DNA of 64,000 bases from Polaribacter reichenbachii (GCF_001975665.1 NZ_CP019419.1:372001-436000), one strand, 5' to 3'. Numbered from the stretch's first letter, positions 18,153 through 26,925 are shown. Notes: generated from the sequence alone by a model not told the origin. Numbers and translations are program-made.

Positions 18153-18195
18153 AAAGGCACAATATTTGATTTCTTAAGTTGTTTAATACTCTATA

Positions 18196-19152
18196 ATGAA
18201 ACAACTTTTCTTTTTTCTTTTAATTTCTACTGCTACTTTTTCTCAAAATTTTGAAAAAGTTGATGCAAAAGTTCTAGAATACCCAAGATTTTCTAAAGTT
18301 GATGATTTAGCCCATAAAATTGAAAATGATTTTTCTTCAGATGTTGATAAAGTTAGGGCTGCTTTTTTTTGGCTGACAAAGAACATCAGATATAATTTAA
18401 AAGAATACTATAATCCTAGACAAAGAAAATATCAATTTAGATATAAATCCGAAGAAGAAAAAGTACAAAAACTACAAGCTATTAAAGACCAATTGGTAAA
18501 TACAGCTTTTAGAACAAAAATGGGGGTTTGTGAAGAATATGCACAATCTTTTAAAAAAATATGCGATTTACTAAACATTGAATCTCAAGTAATAAAAGGA
18601 AATGTTAGAAGTGATGCCAGAAAAATTGGCAAAGTACAAAACTCCACAAATCACGCTTGGAATACTGTAAAAATTAATGGTAATTGGATAATATTAGATG
18701 CAACTTGGGCTGCAGGTTACGAATATAATGGCAAATGGATTAGAAAATTTAACAACTACTTTTTTAATATGCCTAAAGATAAAATTTTTAAAACCCATTT
18801 TCCAGAAGATCAACTTTGGGTGTTACATTTTGGCAGAATGAGTATTCAGGAGTTTTATAATCAGCCAATTTACAGTCAGACTTTTTTGAGTTTAAAAGCC
18901 GATTTAATTTTACCAAAAACAGGAATTATCAATCTAAAATCATCAGAAGACATTTTATTAAAATTTAAAAACTTAGATACAACTGCACTTATTTTTTATA
19001 CATTAAAAGGTACTAAATATGCATTAAAACCTATTGTAAAAACAGAGAATGAAATATCTACTTTGGTTATCAAAAATCCGAAGAGAAATACAGATTTGGT
19101 ATTGTACATCAATAAAGAAGATGCTTTGCATTTTAAGGTTAAAGTTAGATAA
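18196..19152 (+). CDS. Transglutaminase-like domain protein, exported
   Basis: 318 residues with a signal peptide (MKQLFFFLLISTATFSQ). The transglutaminase-like core has its catalytic triad in order: Cys in MGVCEEYAQSFKKIC (about residue 117), His in STNHAWNTVK and Asp in WIILDATWAAGY. The C-terminal 100 residues form a separate beta-rich region. Such proteins act in the periplasm as peptidases or peptide-bond crosslinkers, and the substrate is unknown. Single gene after the REP-like elements. Confidence 0.8.
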   Translation: MKQLFFFLLISTATFSQNFEKVDAKVLEYPRFSKVDDLAHKIENDFSSDVDKVRAAFFWLTKNIRYNLKEYYNPRQRKYQFRYKSEEEKVQKLQAIKDQLVNTAFRTKMGVCEEYAQSFKKICDLLNIESQVIKGNVRSDARKIGKVQNSTNHAWNTVKINGNWIILDATWAAGYEYNGKWIRKFNNYFFNMPKDKIFKTHFPEDQLWVLHFGRMSIQEFYNQPIYSQTFLSLKADLILPKTGIINLKSSEDILLKFKNLDTTALIFYTLKGTKYALKPIVKTENEISTLVIKNPKRNTDLVLYINKEDALHFKVKVR

Positions 19153-19173
19153 GATCTAAAAGCATTCAGCACA

Positions 19174-19195
19174 AAATTTCTAAAAAAAGAAATTT
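19174..19195. terminator. Hairpin between convergent genes
   Basis: AAATTTC (19174-19180) and GAAATTT (19189-19195) enclose an A-rich loop between the convergent genes ending at 19152 and 19216. The stem is short and weak, so it may be a repeat remnant rather than an efficient terminator. Confidence 0.35.
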
Positions 19196-19215
19196 CACTC
19201 TGAGGGACACAACTT

Positions 19216-19587
19216 TTAACTTCTTTTATAAAAACCTTTGTCTTTTAGTTGATGAGCTTCATCTAAAACCGTTAGTAGAATTTCTTCATTAATATCTTCT
19301 AACTTAAAATATCTTAACGATTTTACTACCTTTCTGTTCTCTGAAATAAGGTACTCATTATACTTTGTTAAATGCGCAGAAACCCAAAAAACAACATCTA
19401 CATAACCTTTCTTTTTAGACGGGTTTAAATAACAAAAAGGTTTATCATTTAAATAATAAAAAGGAATTTTCCATTTAAATTGTAAATCTACATCTGGAAA
19501 AGTACCTTCAATTAAAATCTGCAAATGCATTAACATCGATTTAAAAGGTTCTGGCTGATTAAGAATGTATGCTTCTGCAGGTTTCAT
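19216..19587 (-). CDS. DUF1801 (YdhG/YjbR-like) protein
   Basis: A 123-residue cytoplasmic protein. The FPDVDLQFKWKIPFYYLNDKPFCYLNP segment and the following GYVDVVFW strand are characteristic of DUF1801, a small double-wing-like domain of unknown function. It ends in a basic tail (KDKGFYKRS). It is divergent from the membrane-protein gene starting at 19620, whose promoter lies just upstream of this gene's start. Confidence 0.75.
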   Translation of the reverse strand: MKPAEAYILNQPEPFKSMLMHLQILIEGTFPDVDLQFKWKIPFYYLNDKPFCYLNPSKKKGYVDVVFWVSAHLTKYNEYLISENRKVVKSLRYFKLEDINEEILLTVLDEAHQLKDKGFYKRS

Positions 19588-19594
19588 TTTGTTG

Positions 19595-19602
19595 TATATT
19601 TG
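19595..19602 (+). promoter_or_regulatory. -7 box before the 19620 gene
   Basis: TATATTTG matches TAnnTTTG and lies 17 nt before ATG 19620. This supports the 19620 start over an upstream in-frame ATG at 19569. Confidence 0.5.
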
Positions 19603-19619
19603 CCCAATTTAAATATTTT

Positions 19620-20183
19620 ATGGAGAAACAAGATCATATTCAGCCAAATTTTTCTTTACGTGGTTATTCAAGTATTTTAATAGGAATCTATTTTTTGGTT
19701 GCTGCTTTTTTAATAAAAAAATTATTAATGAGTTTTTTAGTTGATGAAAATCCTATGGGTGCTTTATCTCCTCAAATTATAGAAGTTCTTATTATCACAA
19801 TACTTTTTGCAACATTTATTTTCTCTTCTTTAACACTATTTTTTAACGGAAAAGCAAAGTCTAAAAAATTAGATTATAAATTATGGAATTCCAGAACAAA
19901 AACTATTTTATGGAAATTTCTGATTAGTTTTATTGTTATTTTCTTTGTGCTTGCTTATCTAATATTCTTTAATTATAGTGATTATTTAGCACCAATTTTC
20001 TTGTTATTATATGGAATAACACTACCCTTTTTAAAACTCAAGAAGAGCAAAAATCTTTTTATTTTAGCTGGTGTTTCTTTGTTTTTAGCCTTAATCTGTT
20101 TCTTGATTCCTAATTATTGGTACTCTGCATTATTAATATTAGGAATTGGTCATATTACTTATGGATTGGTTGTAAAAAATTAG
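19620..20183 (+). CDS. Integral membrane protein, unknown function
   Basis: 187 residues starting MEKQDHIQPNFSLRGYSSIL, with about five to six predicted membrane helices in pairs (SILIGIYFLVAAFLI, VLIITILFATFIFSSLTLFF, LISFIVIFFVLAYLIFF, and so on). Its layout resembles the next gene, with a short soluble N-terminus, 'LRGYSSILIGIY' versus 'LSGLSGILAGFY', and KxxKxLDxKLWxS versus KxxKNDEKIWDS, so the two appear to be paralogues. No named family recognised. It starts a same-strand series running to 23.6 kb. Confidence 0.65.
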   Translation: MEKQDHIQPNFSLRGYSSILIGIYFLVAAFLIKKLLMSFLVDENPMGALSPQIIEVLIITILFATFIFSSLTLFFNGKAKSKKLDYKLWNSRTKTILWKFLISFIVIFFVLAYLIFFNYSDYLAPIFLLLYGITLPFLKLKKSKNLFILAGVSLFLALICFLIPNYWYSALLILGIGHITYGLVVKN

Positions 20184-20230
20184 TAAAATAATTATTTATC
20201 ATTTTTATTGCTGATGTAAAAAATAATTAT

Positions 20231-20254
20231 TTACTTTGCAATTCAAAGTTCTTT
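20231..20254 (+). promoter_or_regulatory. Inverted-repeat operator/promoter motif, copy 1
   Basis: TTACTTTG (20231-20238), 5 nt, CAAAGTTCTTT (20244-20254). CTTTG/CAAAG form an inverted repeat, and the left half also resembles a -7 box. The same arrangement with the same 5-nt spacer occurs at 21211-21234. ATG 20259 follows 4 nt later. Confidence 0.5.
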
Positions 20255-20258
20255 AAAA

Positions 20259-20867
20259 ATGAGTTCAGAAAATTATTTAAAAGACATATCAGAAATTAAA
20301 ACTTTAATGAATAAATCATCAAGATTTATTTCATTAAGTGGTTTGTCTGGTATTTTAGCAGGTTTTTATGCCTTAATTGGTGCCACTTTTGCTTATTGGT
20401 TTTACACCTTAGATGGTAATGAATACATTGTAATAGAAAGTGAAATTTTTAACTTTCTTATTTTAGACATACTTATTGTAGGGATTTTAAGTGTGGGAAC
20501 AGCCATTTTTTTAACTACAAAAAAAGCAAAAAAGAACGATGAAAAAATATGGGACTCTTTAACAAGAAGACTATTAACAAGCTTTATTGTACCTTTATTA
20601 GCTGGTGGAATTTATATACTCATTATTTTAAACCAACAAAAATATGGGCAAACTGGAGCTTTAATGCTTTTGTTTTATGGTTTAGCGTTACTAAATGCAT
20701 CAAAATATACTTTAGGTGATGTTAAATATTTAGGTTACACTCAAATTATTTTAGGTTTGCTTTGTGCTGTTTTTCCTAGTTATGGCTTTTGGTTTTGGGT
20801 GATTGGTTTTGGGTTTATGCATATTATTTACGGAGCATCTATGTACTACAAGTACGATAGAAAATAG
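20259..20867 (+). CDS. Integral membrane protein, unknown function
   Basis: 202 residues. A 30-residue soluble N-terminus (MSSENYLKDISEIKTLMNKS) is followed by six likely membrane helices: LSGLSGILAGFYALIGA, FNFLILDILIVGILSVG, LLTSFIVPLLAGGIYILI, and the rest. It resembles the product of the preceding gene. It is followed after 29 nt by the winged-helix regulator. The inverted-repeat motif directly before its start suggests regulation by that neighbour (inference). Confidence 0.65.
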   Translation: MSSENYLKDISEIKTLMNKSSRFISLSGLSGILAGFYALIGATFAYWFYTLDGNEYIVIESEIFNFLILDILIVGILSVGTAIFLTTKKAKKNDEKIWDSLTRRLLTSFIVPLLAGGIYILIILNQQKYGQTGALMLLFYGLALLNASKYTLGDVKYLGYTQIILGLLCAVFPSYGFWFWVIGFGFMHIIYGASMYYKYDRK

Positions 20868-20896
20868 ATGTAATTTAGCAACTTAAAAATAGGTTT

Positions 20897-21193
20897 TTGA
20901 AAAACATCATCTTAAATATTAATAAAGCATTCGATCATAGAATTAGATTAGGCATAATGTCTGTTTTAATGGTAAATGAGTATGCCGATTTTAATACATT
21001 AAAAGAATTGTTGGGTGCAACAGATGGTAATTTAGCTAGCCATACTAAAGCTCTTGAAAAGGTAGATTTTATTAAGGTTGAAAAACAATTTATTGGTAGA
21101 AAACCCAACACAAAATACATTGCAACAGAATTAGGCAAAAAGGAGTTTAAAAAACATATTGATGCTCTTGAAAAACTAATTAAAAACAAATAG
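20897..21193 (+). CDS. Winged-helix transcriptional regulator (HTH_34-like)
   Basis: 98 residues, nearly all one winged helix-turn-helix domain: DHRIRLGIMSVLMVNEYADF, FNTLKELLGATDGNLASHTK (recognition helix), ALEKVDFIKVEKQFIGRKP (wing) and a C-terminal dimerisation helix. This matches small regulators of the PF13601 type. The start is TTG 20897, since no ATG precedes the conserved N-terminus. It probably shares a transcript with the membrane-protein gene upstream. It is flanked by two copies of an inverted-repeat motif that are its best candidate operators. Confidence 0.8.
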   Translation: MKNIILNINKAFDHRIRLGIMSVLMVNEYADFNTLKELLGATDGNLASHTKALEKVDFIKVEKQFIGRKPNTKYIATELGKKEFKKHIDALEKLIKNK

Positions 21194-21210
21194 AATATTT
21201 TTTTATCCAC

Positions 21211-21234
21211 TTACTTTGAAAAACAAAGTACTTT
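21211..21234 (+). promoter_or_regulatory. Inverted-repeat operator/promoter motif, copy 2
   Basis: TTACTTTG (21211-21218), 5 nt, CAAAGTACTTT (21224-21234). It differs from copy 1 (20231-20254) by one base outside the spacer and lies 11 nt before ATG 21246. Confidence 0.5.
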
Positions 21235-21245
21235 AAGTATTAAAA

Positions 21246-21719
21246 ATGAGAAAGAAATTTATTTATTGGTTGTTTGAGCATTCTCAAAGAATTTATATCA
21301 AGTTTAAAAACAAAAAACCTTGGGATATAAGTGCAGACGAACTACTTACCTATTCTAAGGAGAGTTTTGGCTATTATTTAGGAAAACTGTTAGTTGTAAA
21401 CAATTTTGAGTTGTTACCGAAAGTTGAAAGACACGATTGTTATCATTTAATAACTGGTTATGGAACTAAAGTAGAAGATGAAATTGCGTTACAATATGTC
21501 TGTTTTGGTAATGGAAAACGAAGTCTCTATTTAATTGGAGTGCTTTTAATTGGCACATTAATATTGCCTGATTATTACAAATACTATATAAAATCATACA
21601 ATTTAGGTAAAAGCTGCAACACCTTTCATCATTTTAATTATAAGAATCTTTTACACTTTTCTTTTCAAGAAATACGAGAGGCTATTTTTAATAAACAACA
21701 AATACTACAAACTCAATAA
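21246..21719 (+). CDS. Coq4-like protein
   Basis: 157 residues. The segment HDCYHLITGYGTKVEDE holds the HDxxH-x11-E motif of the COQ4 family, followed by IALQYVCFGNGKRSLYL and a hydrophobic stretch. COQ4 is a zinc-binding scaffold in ubiquinone synthesis. Flavobacteria make menaquinone, so the relationship is structural and the role here is unknown. The gene lies between the regulator and a DUF4153/DUF4173-like membrane gene (2-nt gap), so these genes are one unit behind the second inverted-repeat motif. Confidence 0.7.
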   Translation: MRKKFIYWLFEHSQRIYIKFKNKKPWDISADELLTYSKESFGYYLGKLLVVNNFELLPKVERHDCYHLITGYGTKVEDEIALQYVCFGNGKRSLYLIGVLLIGTLILPDYYKYYIKSYNLGKSCNTFHHFNYKNLLHFSFQEIREAIFNKQQILQTQ

Positions 21720-21721
21720 CT

Positions 21722-23137
21722 ATGGAAATCGACATTCAAAAACAAGAAACATCTAAAAAATGGATGAAACTAGTAATTTTATTAGGAGCTATATTTTTTA
21801 GCTTACTTTTTTATCAGCAAAATTTTGGGTTAAATTTATTTCTATTTACAGTATTATCAATAGCAGTATTGGTAATAAATAACCCTAAATCTTTTCATAA
21901 AAATACAATACGATTAAATGCAATAGGATATTATATTACAGGAATTACCATATTTCTTTACAATTCTAACCTAACAATAATAGCTAATATAATCGCTTTT
22001 TTTACGCTTATTGGCAGCATTTCTGAACATAAATCATCAGTTTATATAAATTGGATAAATGGAATATATACAGCAACTGTTGCCGTTTTTACTTTACATT
22101 TTGAAAAAATAAATAACGAAAAAAAACCAGTAAAAAGAAAAAAAACAGATTATGCATATTGGTTTAAAATTGTTGGTATACCTTTAATAATAGCTATAAT
22201 TTTCATCAGTTTATATAGAAATGGAAATCCAAAATTTGATGAATTAATAAGAAAAATAGATTTTAGTTTTATTAATTTTCAATGGCTTGTTTTAACAGGT
22301 TTAGGATACTATTTGTTCTATAATATTACAAATCCCATTCAAATAGAACCAGTAACATCTACTGACTTAAAAACTGGTAATAATCTACTTAAAGAAAAAC
22401 TAAAATACACATCACCAAAAAAACTTAAAGGTGAAAAACAAATGGGTATTATATTATTAAGCACTTTAAATCTTTTAATTGTACTTTTTTTAATTACTGA
22501 TGCATTATATCTTTTTGAAATTCATAAAATGTCTGCTCCAGAACTATCTGAACAAGTACATACAGGAGTAAATGCTTTAATTATCTCTAACTTATTAGCA
22601 ATTATAGTTATTCTATATTTTTTTAGAGGAAATTTAAACTTTATAAAAGACAATAAAAACTTAAAAGTGTTAACATTTATATGGATTTCTCTAAACCTTA
22701 TAATGATTCTAATCACAGCAATAAAAAACATAGAGTATATTTTTTCATTTGGGTTAACCTACAAAAGAATTGGAGTTTTATTTTTCTTGTTATTAACTGC
22801 AATTGGTCTAATTACAACGTATTTTAAAGTAACTAATATTAAAAATTTATGGTACTTAGTTAGAAAAAACATACAAATTGCATTTATGATATTTATAATT
22901 TCATCCACAGTAAATTGGGATAAAATAATAACATATTACAACATTAATAATGCAGAAGTAATTGATTTAAAATACCTCATTAATTTATCAAACAATAACG
23001 CATTTTTATTGAAAGATTATATTGAAAAGAATAAAATTAAAAATTATAAAATAAATGAAAAACATAGAAACTATGTAAGCGAATTAGAAAACAATTCTTG
23101 GCAAGAAATGGTGTTTGATAATCTAAAAATAAAGTAG
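21722..23137 (+). CDS. DUF4153/DUF4173-like multi-pass membrane protein
   Basis: 471 residues with around twelve hydrophobic helices. The pattern of an early run of short helices, a basic cytoplasmic loop (KKPVKRKKTDYAYWFKIVG) and then longer helices with LNLLIVLFLITDALYLF is that of the DUF4153/DUF4173 family, which has no known function. The C-terminal 60 residues are soluble and polar (NNAFLLKDYIEKNKIKNYK). It is translationally adjacent on both sides: 2 nt from the Coq4-like gene, and its stop codon abuts the next ATG. Confidence 0.65.
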   Translation: MEIDIQKQETSKKWMKLVILLGAIFFSLLFYQQNFGLNLFLFTVLSIAVLVINNPKSFHKNTIRLNAIGYYITGITIFLYNSNLTIIANIIAFFTLIGSISEHKSSVYINWINGIYTATVAVFTLHFEKINNEKKPVKRKKTDYAYWFKIVGIPLIIAIIFISLYRNGNPKFDELIRKIDFSFINFQWLVLTGLGYYLFYNITNPIQIEPVTSTDLKTGNNLLKEKLKYTSPKKLKGEKQMGIILLSTLNLLIVLFLITDALYLFEIHKMSAPELSEQVHTGVNALIISNLLAIIVILYFFRGNLNFIKDNKNLKVLTFIWISLNLIMILITAIKNIEYIFSFGLTYKRIGVLFFLLLTAIGLITTYFKVTNIKNLWYLVRKNIQIAFMIFIISSTVNWDKIITYYNINNAEVIDLKYLINLSNNNAFLLKDYIEKNKIKNYKINEKHRNYVSELENNSWQEMVFDNLKIK

Positions 23138-23554
23138 ATGGAAAGTTCAAATAAAATTCCTAAATTATTGGTGAAAGCATCAATTTTATCAGCAATAATT
23201 TTTTGGATACAAGTTCTATTTGAAGATTACAACACTGTTATAAGAATTATACCTTATGTTTTTCTATCAATAATACCAATCTTTATAATATGTTCGTTTA
23301 CTGTTTTTTTTAGCATTCTAATTTTATATTATTCAGTTAGAAATAAGATGAGTAATCCTGAAATTTTTAAAAGATTTTTTCCATACTATACCATCGTAAT
23401 TTTTGGAATTTGTTCATATTTTATAATCATTTCAAACTTTCAAACATTTGTTTGCATTTTCTTTATAACTGCTTTTTTTACTCTAATGCAAACTTGGATT
23501 TGGCTTTGCAAACTTGAAATAAATAAAATATCAGAAGAAAAAAATGTTAGTTAG
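23138..23554 (+). CDS. Small integral membrane protein, unknown function
   Basis: 138 residues with four predicted membrane helices (LVKASILSAIIFWIQVLF, VFLSIIPIFIICSFTVFF, YYTIVIFGICSYFIII, FQTFVCIFFITAFFTLM) and a short charged C-terminus. The ATG follows the TAG of the preceding gene with no gap, which implies translational coupling. No family recognised. A terminator follows, closing the 20-23.5 kb unit. Confidence 0.6.
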   Translation: MESSNKIPKLLVKASILSAIIFWIQVLFEDYNTVIRIIPYVFLSIIPIFIICSFTVFFSILILYYSVRNKMSNPEIFKRFFPYYTIVIFGICSYFIIISNFQTFVCIFFITAFFTLMQTWIWLCKLEINKISEEKNVS

Positions 23555-23568
23555 TTGTTAGTTGATTT

Positions 23569-23612
23569 GAGCAAAGTTTTAGACTTTAAAGTAAATAGCT
23601 TTGCTCTTTTTT
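23569..23612 (+). terminator. Terminator after the DUF4153-like unit
   Basis: GAGCAAAG (23569-23576) pairs perfectly with CTTTGCTC (23599-23606), followed by TTTTTT. The 22-nt loop contains its own palindrome ACTTTAAAGT. Confidence 0.6.
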
Positions 23613-23619
23613 AAAATAA

Positions 23620-23991
23620 ATGATAATGAAATTTAATGCAAAATATTTCGTGATTTTTATAAGTCTATTTGTATCAGAAATCTTAATTGCAAAGTATGCT
23701 ACAGGGTTTATAAGGCATACATTTGGAGATTATTTGTCTGTAATGCTATTATATACTTTTATTAAAAGCTTCATAAAAATATCAGCTTATAAAGTAGCTT
23801 TTTTTGTTTTGTTAATTGCTTATCTAATTGAATTTTTACAATTGACAAATCTTCAAAATTTTTATCCTTTAGAATATAGAAATATTCTTAAACTTATATT
23901 AGGCACTTCTTTTTCTATTCCAGATTTAGTTGCTTATAGTTTAGGTATAGCAACGATTTTATTAATTGAAAAGTTAGTTGTTAAATTATAA
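23620..23991 (+). CDS. DUF2809 family membrane protein
   Basis: 123 residues, four membrane helices. DUF2809 features are the IAKYATGFIRHTFGDYLSVMLLY segment, with the conserved 'R..GD.L.V.L.Y', and the ending PDLVAYSLGIATILLIE. The family is small and uncharacterised, possibly related to VanZ-like proteins. A second in-frame ATG at 23626 could be the true start. It is convergent with the mscS-like gene, separated by 8 nt. Confidence 0.75.
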   Translation: MIMKFNAKYFVIFISLFVSEILIAKYATGFIRHTFGDYLSVMLLYTFIKSFIKISAYKVAFFVLLIAYLIEFLQLTNLQNFYPLEYRNILKLILGTSFSIPDLVAYSLGIATILLIEKLVVKL

Positions 23992-23999
23992 TATTAGAA

Positions 24000-25226
24000 T
24001 TATCCTCCAATGTTAAAACCACCTACTTTAAAGCCAGGTTTTACATAATCTTTTGGTACATTTTCTGGTGGAACAGTAAGTACATTTCCGTCACGAATTG
24101 CACTGTAATGTGGAGACAATATTTCTATACCAGCATTGTGTAATTCATTCTTTATACTTTCGTGTAAAAATGAATAAATTAGTGCTGATTTTTCTGGGTT
24201 TTTAGTATGACAATTGATTTCGTAATTAATGTAAAAATCATCTAAACTTTTTACCAAAACAAAAGGTTCTGGCTTGTCTAAAATCATTTGCGTGTTTTTA
24301 GCTCCTTTTACTAAGGCTTGTATAACATCTCCACTTGGCACATCATAACCAATAGTAACAGAAGTATGTAAAATAACTCCAACATCTTCTGCAGCATTTT
24401 TGCTGAAATTGATAATATGATTTCCTAAAATGGTTGAATTGGGTACAGTAACATCTAAATTTTTAATGGTTTTAACTCTTGTTACTAACAAGCTTCTTTC
24501 TGTAACATCGCCAACAGTATTGCCTATTTCTACTCTATCACCCACTTTAAAAGGACGCATATAAGTAATAACAACACCAGCTACAATATTAGAAATTGCT
24601 GCTGTAGATCCTAAAGAAAATAGTACTCCAAAAAATATAGAAACACCTTTAAAAGCATCTGAACCAGAACCAGGAATGTATGGAAAACAGACAACTGCTG
24701 CAAAAGCTATAATTACAATTCTAATTAAATTAAAGGTTGGTTTTGCCCAATCTGCATGAAAACCTTCTAAACGAACTGCTTCTCTTTCTAACTCGCCAGT
24801 TAAATATTTTAAAAATTTTAATAAATATTTAGTAGCAAAAACAATCACTAATATAAAAAATAATCCAGGTATAAAATCTAAAAAACCATCAACAACAAAA
24901 TTTACAGGCATTAAAACATAAGAGAAAACTTTGTCTGCAATTTCTTTAGTTTCTGGAATAAATTTAAAAACAAATGGTAAATAAAGTACTAAAAACAAGA
25001 TGCTAATACCAATTCTTATAGTTCTGGTTGCAAATTTTAGAATATGTTTTTCTCTTCTAGGTGTAATAAAACGAAAGAGTTTTGCAACTTCTTTATTTTT
25101 AAAGAGTACATTTCTATCTAGCTTATCTAATTTGGTTTGTAATTTTTTGAATATTTTTTTAAAAATGAAGAAAAACAGGAAAATTCCTAAAATGGAAACA
25201 CCAAAATAAACATAATTTAATATCAT
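24000..25226 (-). CDS. MscS-family mechanosensitive channel
   Basis: 408 residues with an N-terminal hydrophobic segment, two further helices at about 65-145 and the pore helix region near 185-215 (GVSIFFGVLFSLGSTAAISNIVAGVVITYMRPF cut into FFGVLFSLGSTAAISN and VAGVVITYMRPFKVGD). The beta domain follows with VGDRVEIGNTVGDVTERSLLVTR and VTVPNSTILGNHIINFS, hallmark MscS sequences. It should act as an osmotic safety valve in the inner membrane. Transcribed alone on the minus strand. Confidence 0.88.
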   Translation of the reverse strand: MILNYVYFGVSILGIFLFFFIFKKIFKKLQTKLDKLDRNVLFKNKEVAKLFRFITPRREKHILKFATRTIRIGISILFLVLYLPFVFKFIPETKEIADKVFSYVLMPVNFVVDGFLDFIPGLFFILVIVFATKYLLKFLKYLTGELEREAVRLEGFHADWAKPTFNLIRIVIIAFAAVVCFPYIPGSGSDAFKGVSIFFGVLFSLGSTAAISNIVAGVVITYMRPFKVGDRVEIGNTVGDVTERSLLVTRVKTIKNLDVTVPNSTILGNHIINFSKNAAEDVGVILHTSVTIGYDVPSGDVIQALVKGAKNTQMILDKPEPFVLVKSLDDFYINYEINCHTKNPEKSALIYSFLHESIKNELHNAGIEILSPHYSAIRDGNVLTVPPENVPKDYVKPGFKVGGFNIGG

Positions 25227-25290
25227 AATATAATGAGCGTAATTTGTTAGATTAAAAGTAAATATATACTTTTTTTATAAATACATTAAT

Positions 25291-25518
25291 TTAAAGAAAA
25301 TCTTGTTGAATTTTTCTAAGAATATCTTCTAAACCATTTAACTTTAATTCATAAACCAACTCTAATTGTTGCCCTAATTTACCTTTTGGAAAACCTTTAT
25401 TATGATACCAAACTACATAATGTTCTGGTAAATCTATTAAATATCTACCTTTAAATTTTCCAAATGGCATTTTCATTTTTGCCAATTTTATTAATTCTTC
25501 TTGTTGCGTTGATAACAT
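25291..25518 (-). CDS. DUF3820 family protein
   Basis: 75 residues. MPFGKFKGRYLIDLPEHYVVW followed by KGFPKGKLGQQL is the full DUF3820 domain. It is a short soluble protein related to putative quorum-sensing-regulated factors; its function is not established. Single gene. Confidence 0.8.
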   Translation of the reverse strand: MLSTQQEELIKLAKMKMPFGKFKGRYLIDLPEHYVVWYHNKGFPKGKLGQQLELVYELKLNGLEDILRKIQQDFL

Positions 25519-25593
25519 TTATATTGAGCTATTTCTATTAATAAATAATATAGTAAAAAAGAGGTTGCTTACTAAAAAAAAACAAATAGTGAA

Positions 25594-26802
25594 CTACTCT
25601 TTTCCATCTACAAAATCTTGTAAGTAAGAAAAACGTGCTGTAAGTTTTCCGTTTTCTGTCATTTTTGCTCTAGATAAAACTCCATCTTTATCATCATTAA
25701 AAAAAGCAGGAATTACATTTTTCAGAAACATTTCTCCAAAACCTTCGCTTGCGTCTTTTGGCAATTCGCAAGGTAAATTATCTACAGCCATTACTACAAT
25801 TGCGTTATCATCTGTAAAATCTACTTCTTTTTCTGTCTTTGGATTGTAACAATAAATGGGATCTGCAATTGTTGATGCTCTTAAAGTTGATGCTACAGGA
25901 CCATCAACATCACAAGAAATATCTGCTACAAATTTTATATTAAATTTATCTGATTTTGCATCTTCTCTAGTAAATAAATAAGGTGCTCCATTACCATAAA
26001 AATGCCCAGCAATAAAGAAATTGGTTACTTCTGCAAAACGCATAAAATCAGATTCGTAATTCTCTGGATGATTGTAAAAATCAAAATTATCGACAACTTC
26101 ACCATCTTTGCGCTTGTTATAATCTAAAACATCTGCCAAACAATACACAGGTTCATTAAATGTTTTATTTAGATATTCATCAACAGAAACCTCTTTTATA
26201 TTTATTGCATCTAACATTTCTTTGGCTCCGTAAGCAACTTTTCCATTACCTGTTAACAAGATTTTAAATTTATTAGGTAATTTAATATTACCAAGCTCAG
26301 CTATCAATTCTTTTTGAGAGTCTAAAGTTTCTGCTTTTGGTAAACTAAAGGTTTTATTTTTTAAACCAATAGCTCTAAAACCATTGTAAGCACCAACTAT
26401 TCCTGCATAACGTCCAAAACCAATTAAACGCATTCCGTTTTCTTTTACAATAGTTTCGTGATCGAACAATTCTATATTTTTATCTAAAATTGCCTTTAAT
26501 AAATTTCTATTATAAGGTTGTTTTTTGATAGTATGACTAAAGAAAAAATATTTTTTATTCGGGATTAAAGCATCAATTGGCACTTCTTTTACACCAAGTA
26601 AAACATCGCAATCTGACATATTTTCTGTGATTTCAAAACCCGATTTTCGATAAGCTTCATCAGAAAAAACACGAATAGGAGAACTTTCTACTTTTATAGA
26701 AGCTGCAGAAAACTGATTTTTAAATTCTTGTAATTTTTCTGGTGAAAATACCACTCTTCTATCTGGTGGGTTTTTACGTTCATTGATAATGCCAAACTTC
26801 AT
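25594..26802 (-). CDS. Saccharopine/alanine dehydrogenase-like NAD(P) oxidoreductase
   Basis: 402 residues. The N-terminal half resembles AlaDh/PNT-type domains: NERKNPPDRRVVFSPEKL, FSHTIKKQPYNRNLL, GFGRYAGIVGAYNGFRAIG. The nucleotide-binding loop appears near residue 180 as ILLTGNGKVAYGAKEML, and the C-terminal half carries FVADISCDVDGPVASTLRAS. This layout fits the lysine-forming saccharopine dehydrogenase (LYS1-like) branch widespread in Bacteroidota. The physiological substrate is not certain from sequence. Divergent from the tmRNA gene. Confidence 0.75.
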   Translation of the reverse strand: MKFGIINERKNPPDRRVVFSPEKLQEFKNQFSAASIKVESSPIRVFSDEAYRKSGFEITENMSDCDVLLGVKEVPIDALIPNKKYFFFSHTIKKQPYNRNLLKAILDKNIELFDHETIVKENGMRLIGFGRYAGIVGAYNGFRAIGLKNKTFSLPKAETLDSQKELIAELGNIKLPNKFKILLTGNGKVAYGAKEMLDAINIKEVSVDEYLNKTFNEPVYCLADVLDYNKRKDGEVVDNFDFYNHPENYESDFMRFAEVTNFFIAGHFYGNGAPYLFTREDAKSDKFNIKFVADISCDVDGPVASTLRASTIADPIYCYNPKTEKEVDFTDDNAIVVMAVDNLPCELPKDASEGFGEMFLKNVIPAFFNDDKDGVLSRAKMTENGKLTARFSYLQDFVDGKE

Positions 26803-26925
26803 TTTTAATGATTTTTAAAATGCTGATAACTTAAATATTTTCAATAGAAAACAGATCAGCATAAGATGGTACAATATTTGTTCGAAGATATTAGATTTTA
26901 AAGAGATTAGCAATTGTATTTTTTA

